The notes under the pieces: model-generated | The model's database searches: none | Seen by the model: the letters and a program-made list of their open reading frames with translations, nothing else | Told to the model about the DNA's origin: nothing | Assembly: GCA_945869955.1 (NCBI GenBank) | Contig: CAMBQP010000045.1 | Span: 1-32,806 of the forward strand | Source: Schlesneria paludicola DSM 18645 | GTDB lineage: Bacteria > Planctomycetota > Planctomycetia > Planctomycetales > Planctomycetaceae | DNA length: 32,806 nt | Direction: 5' to 3' | In this document: one piece after another, positions 26,004 to 32,806 of the stretch | How positions within the stretch are numbered: the stretch's first letter is position 1 | How the letters are laid out: each line of letters starts with the position of its first letter | Program-made: the position numbers and the translations under genes

Positions 26004-26137
26004 ATTCCGTCCATGGCTGAAAAAAGGTCGAACTTTTTGGAGCGATCCTTGGGCCAACTGCGGCGGGAATTCCTCGGCGTTCGTGACTAGTAAACCATGG
26101 TCCGATACGCCGCTTCCGTTCTCGAGGAAAGCTCAAA

Positions 26138-28468
26138 ATGAAAAATTTCATTTGTTTCGGTTTGACTGTGGCAATCACCCTCACCATCGCCACGATGCTA
26201 CTCGCACAGTTTGGTCCCCCGCCAAGTCTTGGTGGACTTGGTGAAATGCCTGTTTCCGGGTTGATGTTGGTGACAGTCCCCGAGGTCCGACAAGAGCTTG
26301 GCTTGGCGGAATCACAGTTGGCGGGAATCAACAAACTGCAGGGGGGGCTGCATGAGCAACTGCGTGAGGTGTTTGAAAGCATGAATTTTCCTGAAATTTT
26401 CAACTTGAGCGAAGAAGAACGGGAAAAAAAGTTTGAGAGCATGCGGACCCGTATTCAAGCTGTGGTGAAAACGTCTGATCAAAAGCTCGAAGAATTCTTG
26501 AGGCCCGAACAGGGGATCCGGCTGCAGCAATTGGTACTGCAGCGGGATGTGATTGCCGGATTGAAAAGGCCCGAAATTGCCCGACAACTCGAACTGACAG
26601 AGACCCAAAAAGCTCGGTTCGATGAGCTCACGCAGAACAAGCCCCGCCCCTTCGAAGCACCCGACATCAAACGGCAATCACACGTCGAGGTTTTGGCTTT
26701 GCTGAATGAAGTCCAAAAGCGGAAATGGGCGGACCTCAATGGCAAGGAATTTACGTTTCCTGAACCTCCACGGTTTGGCGGCCCAGGCGGCCCCGGTGGT
26801 CCAGGTGGTCCAGGTGGTCCCGGTGGTCCAGGTGGTTCCGGTGGTCCCATGGGAGGTGAGCGAAAAATCGTAGCCCAGTTTGACGAAGATCACGATGGGC
26901 GACTGAATCCAACAGAACGTGCTGCAGCACGTAAATTTCTGCAGGCGAATCGTGGACCTGGCGGCCCCGGCGGGCCCGGCGGGCCCGGCGGACGACGACC
27001 ATTTGGATTTGGCGGGTTTATGGGGGGCCCCCCACCCGGAGGTCCCCCTCGCGGCAGTCAACCGGGAAAACCTGGTCCAAAGATTTCACCTGCTGATGTA
27101 CCTCCCGTCGATAACACGAATCTGTATGAACCGACAGTATTGCGAACGGTTTTCCTCGAGTTTGAAAACGACGACTGGGAACAGGAACTGGAAGACTTCA
27201 GTCGGACCGATGTCGAGGTTCCCACTACGGTGATTGTTGATGGAAAAACCTATCCGAATGTGGGGGTTCAATTTCGAGGAATGTCATCGTTGATGGGAGT
27301 TCAAGCGGGTTCAAAGCGATCGATGAATCTGTCGTTTGATTTTGTCGATCCCGATCAACGACTGTTGGGGTACAAGACGATCAATCTGCTGAACTCGCAC
27401 GAAGATCCGACTTTTCTGCATACGGTGTTGTATTCCGAGATCGCGCGCAAATATCTTCCCGCCCCCAAAGCCAATTTTGTGAAACTCGCCGTCAATGGGG
27501 AGAGCTGGGGGATTTACATCAATGCACAGCAGTTCAATAAAGACTTCCTCGCAGAGAACTATTCCAGCACAAAAGGTGCACGCTGGAAGGTTCAGGGCAG
27601 CCCGATGGGACGAGGTGGTCTCGAATACCTTGGAGAACAGACCGAAAATTATCGTGCACTGTATTCGCTCAAAACGGCGGACCGCGAAAAAGACTGGAAA
27701 CGCCTGATGAAACTTTGCAAAACGCTGAATGAAACACCGCTGGAAAACCTGGAAGTTGCCCTCACACCAATGCTCGATCTCGACGAAACACTCTGGTTCC
27801 TGGCTTTAGACAATGCTTTGATCAACAGCGATGGCTATTGGATTCGGGCCAGCGACTACGCGATTTATTGTGATGAAAAAGGGGTGTTTCACATGATTCC
27901 CCACGACATGAACGAGGCATTTCAGCCACCCATGGGTCCTGGTATGGGTGGCCCTGGAGGGAGGCCAGGTCGGCGTGGTGATACTGGGCCGGGGGGACCC
28001 GGCCCCGGTCGGCCGGGTCATGGTGGACCGTCCGGGTTGCCACCTGCGATGGGTGTGGGACCGGGGCCAGGTCGGCCGGGGGGAACCGGCGGTGGTCGTG
28101 TTGATCTCGATCCACTGGTGGGGCTTCGCGATGTCACCAAACCTCTTCGCAGTCGATTGCTGGCGGTACCGCAGCTCAGGAAAAAATATCTGGAACACGT
28201 TCGAACTCTGGCGCAGGATGCACTTGATTGGAATCGATTGCAGCCGATCGTGACTCAGTATCATCAGTTGATTTCCCTCGAGATCGAGGCTGATACGCGA
28301 AAGCTCTCGTCGTTTGCGGAATTCCAGCAAACCGTGCTGGGGTCCGGAAAACCGAACGCTCGGTCGCAGCCACACATGAGTCTCAAGGAATTCGCAGAAC
28401 AGCGCCGCGAATTCCTGCTGAAACATCCTGCGATTGAATCCTTGCCAGCAGCCGAGGTGCCAAAATAG
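26138..28468 (+). CDS. exported CotH-kinase protein with collagen-like tracts and an EF-hand
   Basis: 776 residues, start ATG 26138 with GAGGAAAG upstream. A signal peptide (about 1-24, MKNFICFGLTVAITLTIATML) is followed by a helical region that recalls LTXXQ/Spy-type repeats (ELGLAESQLAGINKLQGGL, QLELTETQKARFDEL). A (GGP)n collagen-like tract (214-239) precedes a canonical EF-hand loop, DEDHDGRLNPTE (249-260). A second glycine-rich tract (273-325) follows. The CotH domain spans about 330-770: VGVQFRGMSS, SMNLSFDF, YKTINLLNS, KANFVKLAVNGE, WGIYINAQQFNKDF and INSDGYWIRASDYAIY. Asp590 in IPHDMNEAF is the expected metal-binding residue. A third Gly/Pro tract (about 598-652) interrupts the fold straight after it. 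CotH kinases phosphorylate secreted proteins; here export suggests a matrix or surface role. Confidence 0.9.
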   Translation: MKNFICFGLTVAITLTIATMLLAQFGPPPSLGGLGEMPVSGLMLVTVPEVRQELGLAESQLAGINKLQGGLHEQLREVFESMNFPEIFNLSEEEREKKFESMRTRIQAVVKTSDQKLEEFLRPEQGIRLQQLVLQRDVIAGLKRPEIARQLELTETQKARFDELTQNKPRPFEAPDIKRQSHVEVLALLNEVQKRKWADLNGKEFTFPEPPRFGGPGGPGGPGGPGGPGGPGGSGGPMGGERKIVAQFDEDHDGRLNPTERAAARKFLQANRGPGGPGGPGGPGGRRPFGFGGFMGGPPPGGPPRGSQPGKPGPKISPADVPPVDNTNLYEPTVLRTVFLEFENDDWEQELEDFSRTDVEVPTTVIVDGKTYPNVGVQFRGMSSLMGVQAGSKRSMNLSFDFVDPDQRLLGYKTINLLNSHEDPTFLHTVLYSEIARKYLPAPKANFVKLAVNGESWGIYINAQQFNKDFLAENYSSTKGARWKVQGSPMGRGGLEYLGEQTENYRALYSLKTADREKDWKRLMKLCKTLNETPLENLEVALTPMLDLDETLWFLALDNALINSDGYWIRASDYAIYCDEKGVFHMIPHDMNEAFQPPMGPGMGGPGGRPGRRGDTGPGGPGPGRPGHGGPSGLPPAMGVGPGPGRPGGTGGGRVDLDPLVGLRDVTKPLRSRLLAVPQLRKKYLEHVRTLAQDALDWNRLQPIVTQYHQLISLEIEADTRKLSSFAEFQQTVLGSGKPNARSQPHMSLKEFAEQRREFLLKHPAIESLPAAEVPK
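26777..26855. repeat. 9-bp GGTCCAGGT-type repeats encoding (GGP)n
   Basis: Consecutive near-identical GGTCCAGGT units encode the first collagen-like tract of the CotH protein. Strongly repetitive DNA like this is prone to replication slippage, in multiples of nine bases and hence in frame. Confidence 0.85.
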
Positions 28469-28542
28469 AGAGCGAAGTCTGGACCTCGATACCAGCCATA
28501 CGATTCCACTCGAAATCGGAACCGATTGACTCAGTTCGCTCT
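28469..28542 (+). other. nested inverted repeats after the CotH gene
   Basis: An outer 8-bp stem (AGAGCGAA, 28469-28476; TTCGCTCT, 28535-28542) begins directly after the CotH stop codon and encloses two small stems, CTGG/CCAG and AATCG/CGATT. Together they can form a three-way-junction-like fold. No promoter-quality motif or U-tract adjoins it. It may be a 3'-end structure or chance. Confidence 0.35.
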
Positions 28543-28698
28543 GTTGACTAGGGTGCGCAAGTTCCCGCCGGCCTGTTTTTTCCAGGATCGTGGCCAGGGT
28601 GAATCAGTCCCGGGGTCAATCTTGCCAGAGGTTGCCTGGGGTCAAGAGTCGAATTCGCTGAATGCCGTTCTCGGGAATGAAAAAGGAGAAATCGAACA

Positions 28699-29385
28699 AT
28701 GCCGTTAGAATGGTTAAGTCGGGTTGTGGACAGCACCGCCGTCGTTCCTTGGGAAACCTTGCTGACGCGTTTGGTTGTTGCACTCGGATTGGGACTGGTG
28801 ATCAATCTGGTCTACCACCGAACACGCCTTGCTTCAGGGTCGGCCGGAACCTTTCCAACGACACTGGTCCTGTTATGTGTGTTGATCGCGATGGTGACTC
28901 AAGTCATCGGCGATAATGTTGCCCGCGCCTTCAGTCTGGTCGGTGCCCTCTCGATTGTTCGGTTTCGTACGGTCGTCAGAGACACCAAAGACACGGCATT
29001 TGTCATTTTTGCGGTGGTGGTTGGGATGGCGGTCGGTGCCGGCCAACCCGTGGTTGCGCTGTGTGGTATTGCTGTGGTAGGTTTTGCCAGCATGCTGCTC
29101 CGCGATCGAGCTCAAATGCTACTCGAACTCGATCGCGAGTCACAATTGACGGTTCGCTACAACTGGGCACCCGCATTGGAAGCGAGTACCCTGGAATGCG
29201 TTGCCAGGTACGCTGCAGAAATCGAGCCGATGTCCGTTGTCACGGTTCGCCACGGTGCCGCCATGGAGCTTTCGTATCGGCTACGGCTCTTGCCAAAAGT
29301 TCGGCCCACGGATCTCGTCGCCGAGTTGAACCGAATGGAAGGCATGCAAACCGTAGAATTGCACGCAGTGAAATCCGGAACCTGA
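28699..29385 (+). CDS. DUF4956 membrane protein
   Basis: 228 residues, ATG 28699 preceded by AAAGGAGAA. The N-terminal half has three to four membrane helices (TLLTRLVVALGLGLVINLVY; TLVLLCVLIAMVTQVI; AFVIFAVVVGMAVGAG; VVALCGIAVVGFASMLL). The family signature ARAFSLVGALSIVRFRTVVR (75-94) followed by DTKDTAF is exact. The C-terminal 90 residues form a soluble alpha/beta domain like a small ACT- or ferredoxin-type fold, presumably cytoplasmic. DUF4956 proteins are commonly encoded with CotH kinases and VTC-type polyphosphate polymerases; here the CotH gene is the preceding gene, 230 bases upstream, and no VTC gene is present in the window. A role in transport or sensing for CotH or polyphosphate metabolism is inference. 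Confidence 0.9.
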   Translation: MPLEWLSRVVDSTAVVPWETLLTRLVVALGLGLVINLVYHRTRLASGSAGTFPTTLVLLCVLIAMVTQVIGDNVARAFSLVGALSIVRFRTVVRDTKDTAFVIFAVVVGMAVGAGQPVVALCGIAVVGFASMLLRDRAQMLLELDRESQLTVRYNWAPALEASTLECVARYAAEIEPMSVVTVRHGAAMELSYRLRLLPKVRPTDLVAELNRMEGMQTVELHAVKSGT

Positions 29386-29637
29386 TCAAGAATCTTGTTC
29401 TGACTGAAAACTGAAAACTGAAAACTAATCCCCCCCTCGCCTCATCTTGACGGAAGATCCTGATCTGGATACGTTTCCGACGGATGGCGGGCTGTCGATG
29501 TTGGCAGTTCACCAAAAACCAAATTCTGCAGATGATCTTAATGATTGTCTGAGCAGCATGACTGAGCATCAGGAACATGACTGAACTTCATGAATGAGTC
29601 AGGAATTTAAGTCCACGGACTTGAGGCAAGGACGCCG
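29386..29637. other. 252-bp intergenic region
   Basis: It contains a heptamer repeat (29403-29426), a repeated CATGACTGA (about 29560 and 29577), and a small hairpin AAGTCC/GGACTT (29609-29622) just upstream of the AAGGA ribosome-binding site (29628-29632) of the next gene. No gene is seen. Confidence 0.45.
29403..29426. repeat. heptameric tandem repeat ACTGAAA, 3.4 copies
   Basis: Three perfect 7-bp units plus a partial one begin 18 bases after the DUF4956 stop. The unit length equals that of the GTGGTTA repeat at 6052-6077. Confidence 0.85.
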
Positions 29638-30423
29638 ATGGCCGGGTTTCATACGCATATTACAGTGAGCACCGTCGTGGGGATCGGCTATGCCTCCCTC
29701 GGTGTTTCTCAATTGGACCTCCCCCTCTCCACGTGCGCCATCGCTGGGGGCCTGTGTTCCGTCTGTGGCATCATGCCTGATCTCGATAGCGATCAGGCGA
29801 TCCCCGCCCGAGAAACGCTCAGTTTTCTGGCCGCTGTCGCACCCATGCTGCTCTTCTATCGATTTCATTATGAAGGCCTGGCCACGGAACACATTCTCTT
29901 GTTTGGGGCTCCGCTTTATCTTTTGATACGATTCGGTTTCGGCGAACTACTCAAAGCTTCGGTGCATCGGGGTATGTTTCATAGCATCCCCGCTGCGATC
30001 ATCGCGGGACTGATTGCCTATGTGATCTGTGATACGGGAGTCAGTCTTGGGCGAAGTTTTAAAGGGGTTGGTGCCACGATCGGCTATTTGACTCATCTGT
30101 TCCTGGATGAAATCTGGGCAGTGGAACTCAAAGCTGGCCACCTTCGTTTGAAAAAATCGTTTGGAACGGCACTCAAACTTTTTGGTGATGTCAGAACCGC
30201 GAACTCGGCAACGTGGGCGTTGTTGTTGGGATTGTCGGTTTTTGCCGCCAACGATCAGGGACATCCCGAAGTGGCTGCCCCGTTTCAGCGAGCACGGGAA
30301 GACCAGCTTGCGACGCTTCCAGACATCAGGCTCATTACTCCTCCTCGCCGTTCTCAGAATTCCCCTGGAAGATCACGCACTTCACCTGACGAGGAATGGC
30401 AAACCGACCCAAGTTTTCGGTGA
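29638..30423 (+). CDS. membrane metal-dependent hydrolase, YdjM/DUF457 type
   Basis: 261 residues from ATG 29638 with AAGGA five bases upstream. The family metal-binding pattern is complete: HTHI near the N-terminus (His5, His7), PDLDSD (47-52), HRGMFHS (110-116) and HLFLDEIW (153-160). The helices between these (IAGGLCSVCGIMPDL, ILLFGAPLYLLIRFGF, IPAAIIAGLIAYVICD) and near 192-205 (TWALLLGLSVFA) place it in the cytoplasmic membrane. The last 55 residues are polar, Pro/Ser/Arg-rich and disordered. Relatives such as E. coli YdjM are SOS-regulated; no LexA-like box is evident here. Hydrolase activity is inferred from the metal motifs only. Its 150-bp 3' spacer with repeats separates it from the CvpA-like gene. 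Confidence 0.8.
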   Translation: MAGFHTHITVSTVVGIGYASLGVSQLDLPLSTCAIAGGLCSVCGIMPDLDSDQAIPARETLSFLAAVAPMLLFYRFHYEGLATEHILLFGAPLYLLIRFGFGELLKASVHRGMFHSIPAAIIAGLIAYVICDTGVSLGRSFKGVGATIGYLTHLFLDEIWAVELKAGHLRLKKSFGTALKLFGDVRTANSATWALLLGLSVFAANDQGHPEVAAPFQRAREDQLATLPDIRLITPPRRSQNSPGRSRTSPDEEWQTDPSFR

Positions 30424-30460
30424 GCTGCTGGTTTGATTGAACCTGCGAGCCGCAATCATC

Positions 30461-30516
30461 CCGCAAAAATAACCCGTACGGCAAAATAACCCGCATTTCC
30501 AAGCAACCCGCAAAAA
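30461..30516. repeat. degenerate tandem repeats with GCAAAA/ACCCG
   Basis: GCAAAAATAACCCG (30463-30476) is followed by GCAAAATAACCCG (30481-30493) and a shorter GCAACCCGCAAAA. The units fill much of the 149-bp gap between the hydrolase and CvpA-like genes. Confidence 0.7.
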
Positions 30517-30572
30517 CCAGATCAGAGTCCGCAGACGGCGGCATTCGCTGAGATTCGCGAAGGAAGAGAAAC

Positions 30573-31499
30573 ATGACCGGATTCGGTGGAGTCACAGTCT
30601 ACGATGGCATCATGCTGCTGATTGTCTTTTTTACGACAGTTCACGGATTCTGGAAGGGGGCCACCTGGCAAATCGCTCCAATCATGTCACTGGTGCTGGG
30701 ATATATGGTGGCCATGCCCATGTCCGTCACCATGGCCCATTATTTTGGAGCACCCCCTCAAAATCGCTTATTTGCTTTGGTCGCCATTTACATCGCCACA
30801 TCCCTGGTTGTGTATCTCGTCGTTCGCTCGTTTCGCGCAGGAATTGATAAAGCGCGACTCACCGAATACGACCGGCACCTGGGTGCACTGCTCGGAGCGG
30901 TCAAAGGTGTGCTGCTGACCTTGGCGATCACCGTGATCCTGCTGATTTATTCGACCGCTGCGAGGGAAATCATCCTCAAGTCGGAAAGCCGCACCATCGC
31001 CGCAAAAATTATTAACGCGGTCTATCCAATTCTGCCGCGAGCGATGCACCAATTGCTTCGCCCCTACTTGAAGCAACTCGATGGAAGTCTTCCTCTCGAT
31101 CTTGGTGGTCAGGATGCGGAAACGATGTTGAATGACGACCATTTGCCTGATCGCCGGTCACCTTTGACGCCAACCAATTCAAATGCGCGCCGTGTCAGGA
31201 CAGAGGAATTCGATTCTCAAGGATCTTCCCCCTCGGATCTGGGAGACGATGACGAGTACGGCCAGCCCGCCGCTTCCCCTCCACGCCGCGATTCGAGTAC
31301 CCGGGATTTCGAGCGAAACGGACTGCGGGAGAATGATGCCACCAATCGCATCAGCAATCGGCCTTCAAGCAATCAATTCAGGGATTTCGACCAGACAGAA
31401 CCACCCCGTCGCCGTTCCCAAGTCCCGCCCCCTTCCGCCGACGAGGATGACCCCTTCAGTCCGGGGAATTCTATTCGTTCCAACCGTCAGTCACGCTAA
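30573..31499 (+). CDS. CvpA-family membrane protein with long disordered tail
   Basis: 308 residues, ATG 30573 with AAGGAAGAG upstream. The first 165 residues are the CvpA domain: YDGIMLLIVFFTTVHGFWKG, a second helix around MSLVLGYMVAMPMSVTMA, NRLFALVAIYIATSLVVYLV, and a fourth helix LGALLGAVKGVLLTLAITVI. The GALLGAVKG segment is the best family hallmark. CvpA proteins are needed for colicin V production in E. coli and affect membrane homeostasis; activity here is unknown. From about residue 190 the protein is polar, rich in Asp, Arg, Ser and Pro (DDEYGQPAASPPRRDSST, PPRRRSQVPPPSADEDD), clearly disordered, and roughly 120 residues long, unusual for this family. The gene converges on moaC, which ends 76 bases away. 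Confidence 0.8.
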   Translation: MTGFGGVTVYDGIMLLIVFFTTVHGFWKGATWQIAPIMSLVLGYMVAMPMSVTMAHYFGAPPQNRLFALVAIYIATSLVVYLVVRSFRAGIDKARLTEYDRHLGALLGAVKGVLLTLAITVILLIYSTAAREIILKSESRTIAAKIINAVYPILPRAMHQLLRPYLKQLDGSLPLDLGGQDAETMLNDDHLPDRRSPLTPTNSNARRVRTEEFDSQGSSPSDLGDDDEYGQPAASPPRRDSSTRDFERNGLRENDATNRISNRPSSNQFRDFDQTEPPRRRSQVPPPSADEDDPFSPGNSIRSNRQSR

Positions 31500-31528
31500 G
31501 CGAGCTCGATCCGCGATTTTTTCATCAC

Positions 31529-31560
31529 CGAGACGTCAACGCGACGAGACGACAACGCGG
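31529..31560. repeat. 16-bp imperfect tandem duplication
   Basis: CGAGACGTCAACGCGA (31529-31544) is followed without spacer by CGAGACGACAACGCGG (31545-31560), two mismatches in sixteen. It lies in the 76-bp gap between the convergent cvpA-like and moaC genes, after a short T-run (31517-31522). Confidence 0.75.
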
Positions 31561-31575
31561 TACCAAACCGGTGGG

Positions 31576-32049
31576 TCACTCGGCGAGGAAATGACCGCTT
31601 TTCCCGCCTCGTTTTTCCAACAGCCGAGCGGGTCCCAGGGTCATCGTCCGGTCGACAGACTTGCACATGTCGTAAATGGTCAGGCTGGCCACCGTGACGG
31701 CAGTTAACGCTTCCATCTCTACCCCGGTACGCCCGTGCACGCGCACACTGGCTTCAATTCGTACCATTCGATCTCCGGCGGGATCCAGCACGATGTCAAC
31801 GCCGTCAATCCCGAGGGGATGGCAGAGCGGAATCAGATCGGCCGTTCGTTTGGTGGCCATGATGCCAGCAAGTCGTGCGACTTCCAGGACATCCCCTTTG
31901 GCAACCTTCCGATCCATGATCCGTTTCAGGGTCTCGGGCTGCATTGAGACAAATGACTCGGCCCGGGCAAGCCGATGCGTCACCTCTTTACCGCTAACAT
32001 CCACCATGCGGCTCGAACCCTGTTCGTCGAAATGGGACAGTTCAGGCAT
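31576..32049 (-). CDS. moaC: cyclic pyranopterin monophosphate synthase MoaC
   Basis: 157 residues from ATG 32049, matching the family length; the open frame extends to 32109 but the extra residues overlap the upstream gene. MoaC converts the GTP-derived intermediate made by MoaA to cyclic pyranopterin monophosphate in molybdenum-cofactor synthesis. Family stretches are [16 protein letters not shown] (15-30), [20 protein letters not shown] (51-70), LIPLCHPL (72-79) and [20 protein letters not shown] (106-125), followed by YDMCKSVD. Lys51 and Asp127 correspond to the catalytic Lys51 and Asp128 of E. coli. It lies ten bases downstream of another gene on the - strand, so both probably share a message. 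No other moa, moe or mog gene is in view. Confidence 0.95.
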   Translation of the reverse strand: MPELSHFDEQGSSRMVDVSGKEVTHRLARAESFVSMQPETLKRIMDRKVAKGDVLEVARLAGIMATKRTADLIPLCHPLGIDGVDIVLDPAGDRMVRIEASVRVHGRTGVEMEALTAVTVASLTIYDMCKSVDRTMTLGPARLLEKRGGKSGHFLAE

Positions 32050-32059
32050 CAGGGTTCTC

Positions 32060-32806
32060 TTAGACTTTTCGAATAAATTCTGCGGCAAAACTGCGGATCT
32101 TCTGGCCATTTAAGACATGAAAAACTCGTAATTGCTGAATGGTTTCCTGGCTGAATTTCGCGATCGGAACATGGATCAATTTCTTACCAAACCGTTTGGC
32201 CAAGTTTCGCCAGGCGAGACCCGGGGGACCGTGGCTCAGCAAGGCAACATGGCGTTCGTTCGAGTGATGACAGGCGGCAGCCAGCAAGCGTTCTTCCAGC
32301 GTATCTGTAAAATCGAATCGAGGGTTCGACCAGATATCCGCCACAGGACGTGGCGGAAACAGAAACATGGCACCGCCGTAGGTCGCCTGACCGATACCGG
32401 GACCAATCAGATTCTCTTGATAATTCGAAGCAAACAGGGCCAGCGAGGATTCGTCGTGATGCTCAGCGTGCCAGGTGACTCGCCAAGGGTAATCACGAGG
32501 GTCTGCCGGGCTGTCGAACAGCATCACCACGCAGTCGAGCGTTCCACGAGTCGGAGGGATCACCTTGACATACAGGTTTCCCGTGTGCCAATTTCGTAAT
32601 GTTTCACGAATATCCAAACCATCTTTGAGGCTCGTCGAAAACTTTTCACTGCGAGCCAGATCCGAACCCAGCAGGTTCAGTGCGGTCTCTTTGACATGCG
32701 TGCGGAATTTTTCGATCGCCGTATCCTCTGGCGGCCAACTGCATTGACCGTTCGGATTCCATTTCATCAACCAATCACCTTGCTGAGGCTTGGCAGGTTG
32801 CGGCTT
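32060..32806 (-). CDS. conserved protein of unknown function, probably 5'-truncated
   Basis: The frame is open to the right edge of the window, so the start may lie outside. An ATG at 32767 has AAGGTG eight bases upstream and would give about 235 residues, but the in-frame upstream segment ([13 protein letters not shown]) reads smoothly into MKWNPNGQ, which supports a longer protein. I recall similar proteins from planctomycetes with the same blocks ([81 protein letters not shown]), but no assigned function. No membrane segment or recognised catalytic motif is visible. The stop lies ten bases before the moaC start, on the same strand, suggesting cotranscription. Confidence 0.8.
   Translation of the reverse strand, partial: KPQPAKPQQGDWLMKWNPNGQCSWPPEDTAIEKFRTHVKETALNLLGSDLARSEKFSTSLKDGLDIRETLRNWHTGNLYVKVIPPTRGTLDCVVMLFDSPADPRDYPWRVTWHAEHHDESSLALFASNYQENLIGPGIGQATYGGAMFLFPPRPVADIWSNPRFDFTDTLEERLLAAACHHSNERHVALLSHGPPGLAWRNLAKRFGKKLIHVPIAKFSQETIQQLRVFHVLNGQKIRSFAAEFIRKV

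Noticed and set aside
27806-28426. A 206-codon - strand open frame in the CotH gene.
   Set aside because: It results from the glycine/proline codon runs of the CotH gene and reads as low-complexity Pro/Thr/Arg sequence.
31517-31522. T-run after the cvpA-like gene, considered as an intrinsic terminator.
   Set aside because: The preceding sequence has no stem longer than about three base pairs.
1-32806. tRNA, rRNA, transposase or insertion-sequence ends.
   Set aside because: No cloverleaf, rRNA segment, transposase motif or terminal inverted-repeat pair was seen in any interval.

Overview
The window is chromosomal DNA of a planctomycete (phylum Planctomycetota, probably Planctomycetales). The strongest evidence is two giant exported proteins built from PSCyt1/PSCyt2 (DUF1549) and PSD1 (DUF1553) modules plus a DUF1501 protein, families that are massively expanded in this phylum. 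A CBM9/DOMON-like protein, a SHOCT protein and the partial gene at the right edge also resemble proteins I associate with planctomycetes. I see no tRNA, rRNA, CRISPR array, insertion sequence or prophage gene.

Layout. 1-756 is the end of a PQQ-type beta-propeller protein. It is followed on the + strand by a CBM9-like protein, a YbgC/4HBT thioesterase, a short SecA-type ATPase, LarB, an NAD(P)HX dehydratase and a 1137-aa PSCyt1/PSCyt2/PSD1 protein (to 9515). Two tandem unrecognised paralogs follow (9552-11185). They run tail to tail into a SHOCT-domain gene on the - strand, and the two genes share a CTATAG stop palindrome. A histone-deacetylase-fold hydrolase (-) is divergent from a coiled-coil protein (+, 13628-14611). 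The - strand then carries DUF1501, a PSCyt1/PSCyt2/discoidin/PSD1 protein, and RtcB (read from right to left: RtcB, PSD1 protein, DUF1501). From 21795 the + strand encodes a divergent membrane pyrophosphatase, a PlsC acyltransferase, an exported alpha/beta hydrolase, a CotH-kinase protein with collagen-like tracts and an EF-hand, a DUF4956 membrane protein, a YdjM-type membrane metal-dependent hydrolase and a CvpA-like protein. The right edge carries moaC behind an incomplete gene of unknown function (-).

How the genes fit together. The PSD1 gene and DUF1501 form the standard two-gene planctomycete unit, thought to act outside the cytoplasmic membrane, possibly on polysaccharides. CotH plus DUF4956 is a recurring pair that usually includes a VTC-type polyphosphate polymerase; that third gene is not here. 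Most other genes are housekeeping singletons without pathway partners nearby (LarB without LarC/LarE, RtcB without archease, MoaC without the rest of the Mo-cofactor genes).

Non-coding DNA. Two patterns recur. Many intergenic regions carry a short tandem duplication (7-19 bp units), and many genes end in or next to a small inverted repeat, often with the stop codon in an arm or the loop and usually without a U-tract. The least explained coding items are the tandem paralog pair at 9552-11185, the truncated SecA and the gapped, glycine-rich CotH protein. I did not find a clear new defence or biosynthetic system. All assignments rest on reading the sequence and recalling family motifs; no search was run.
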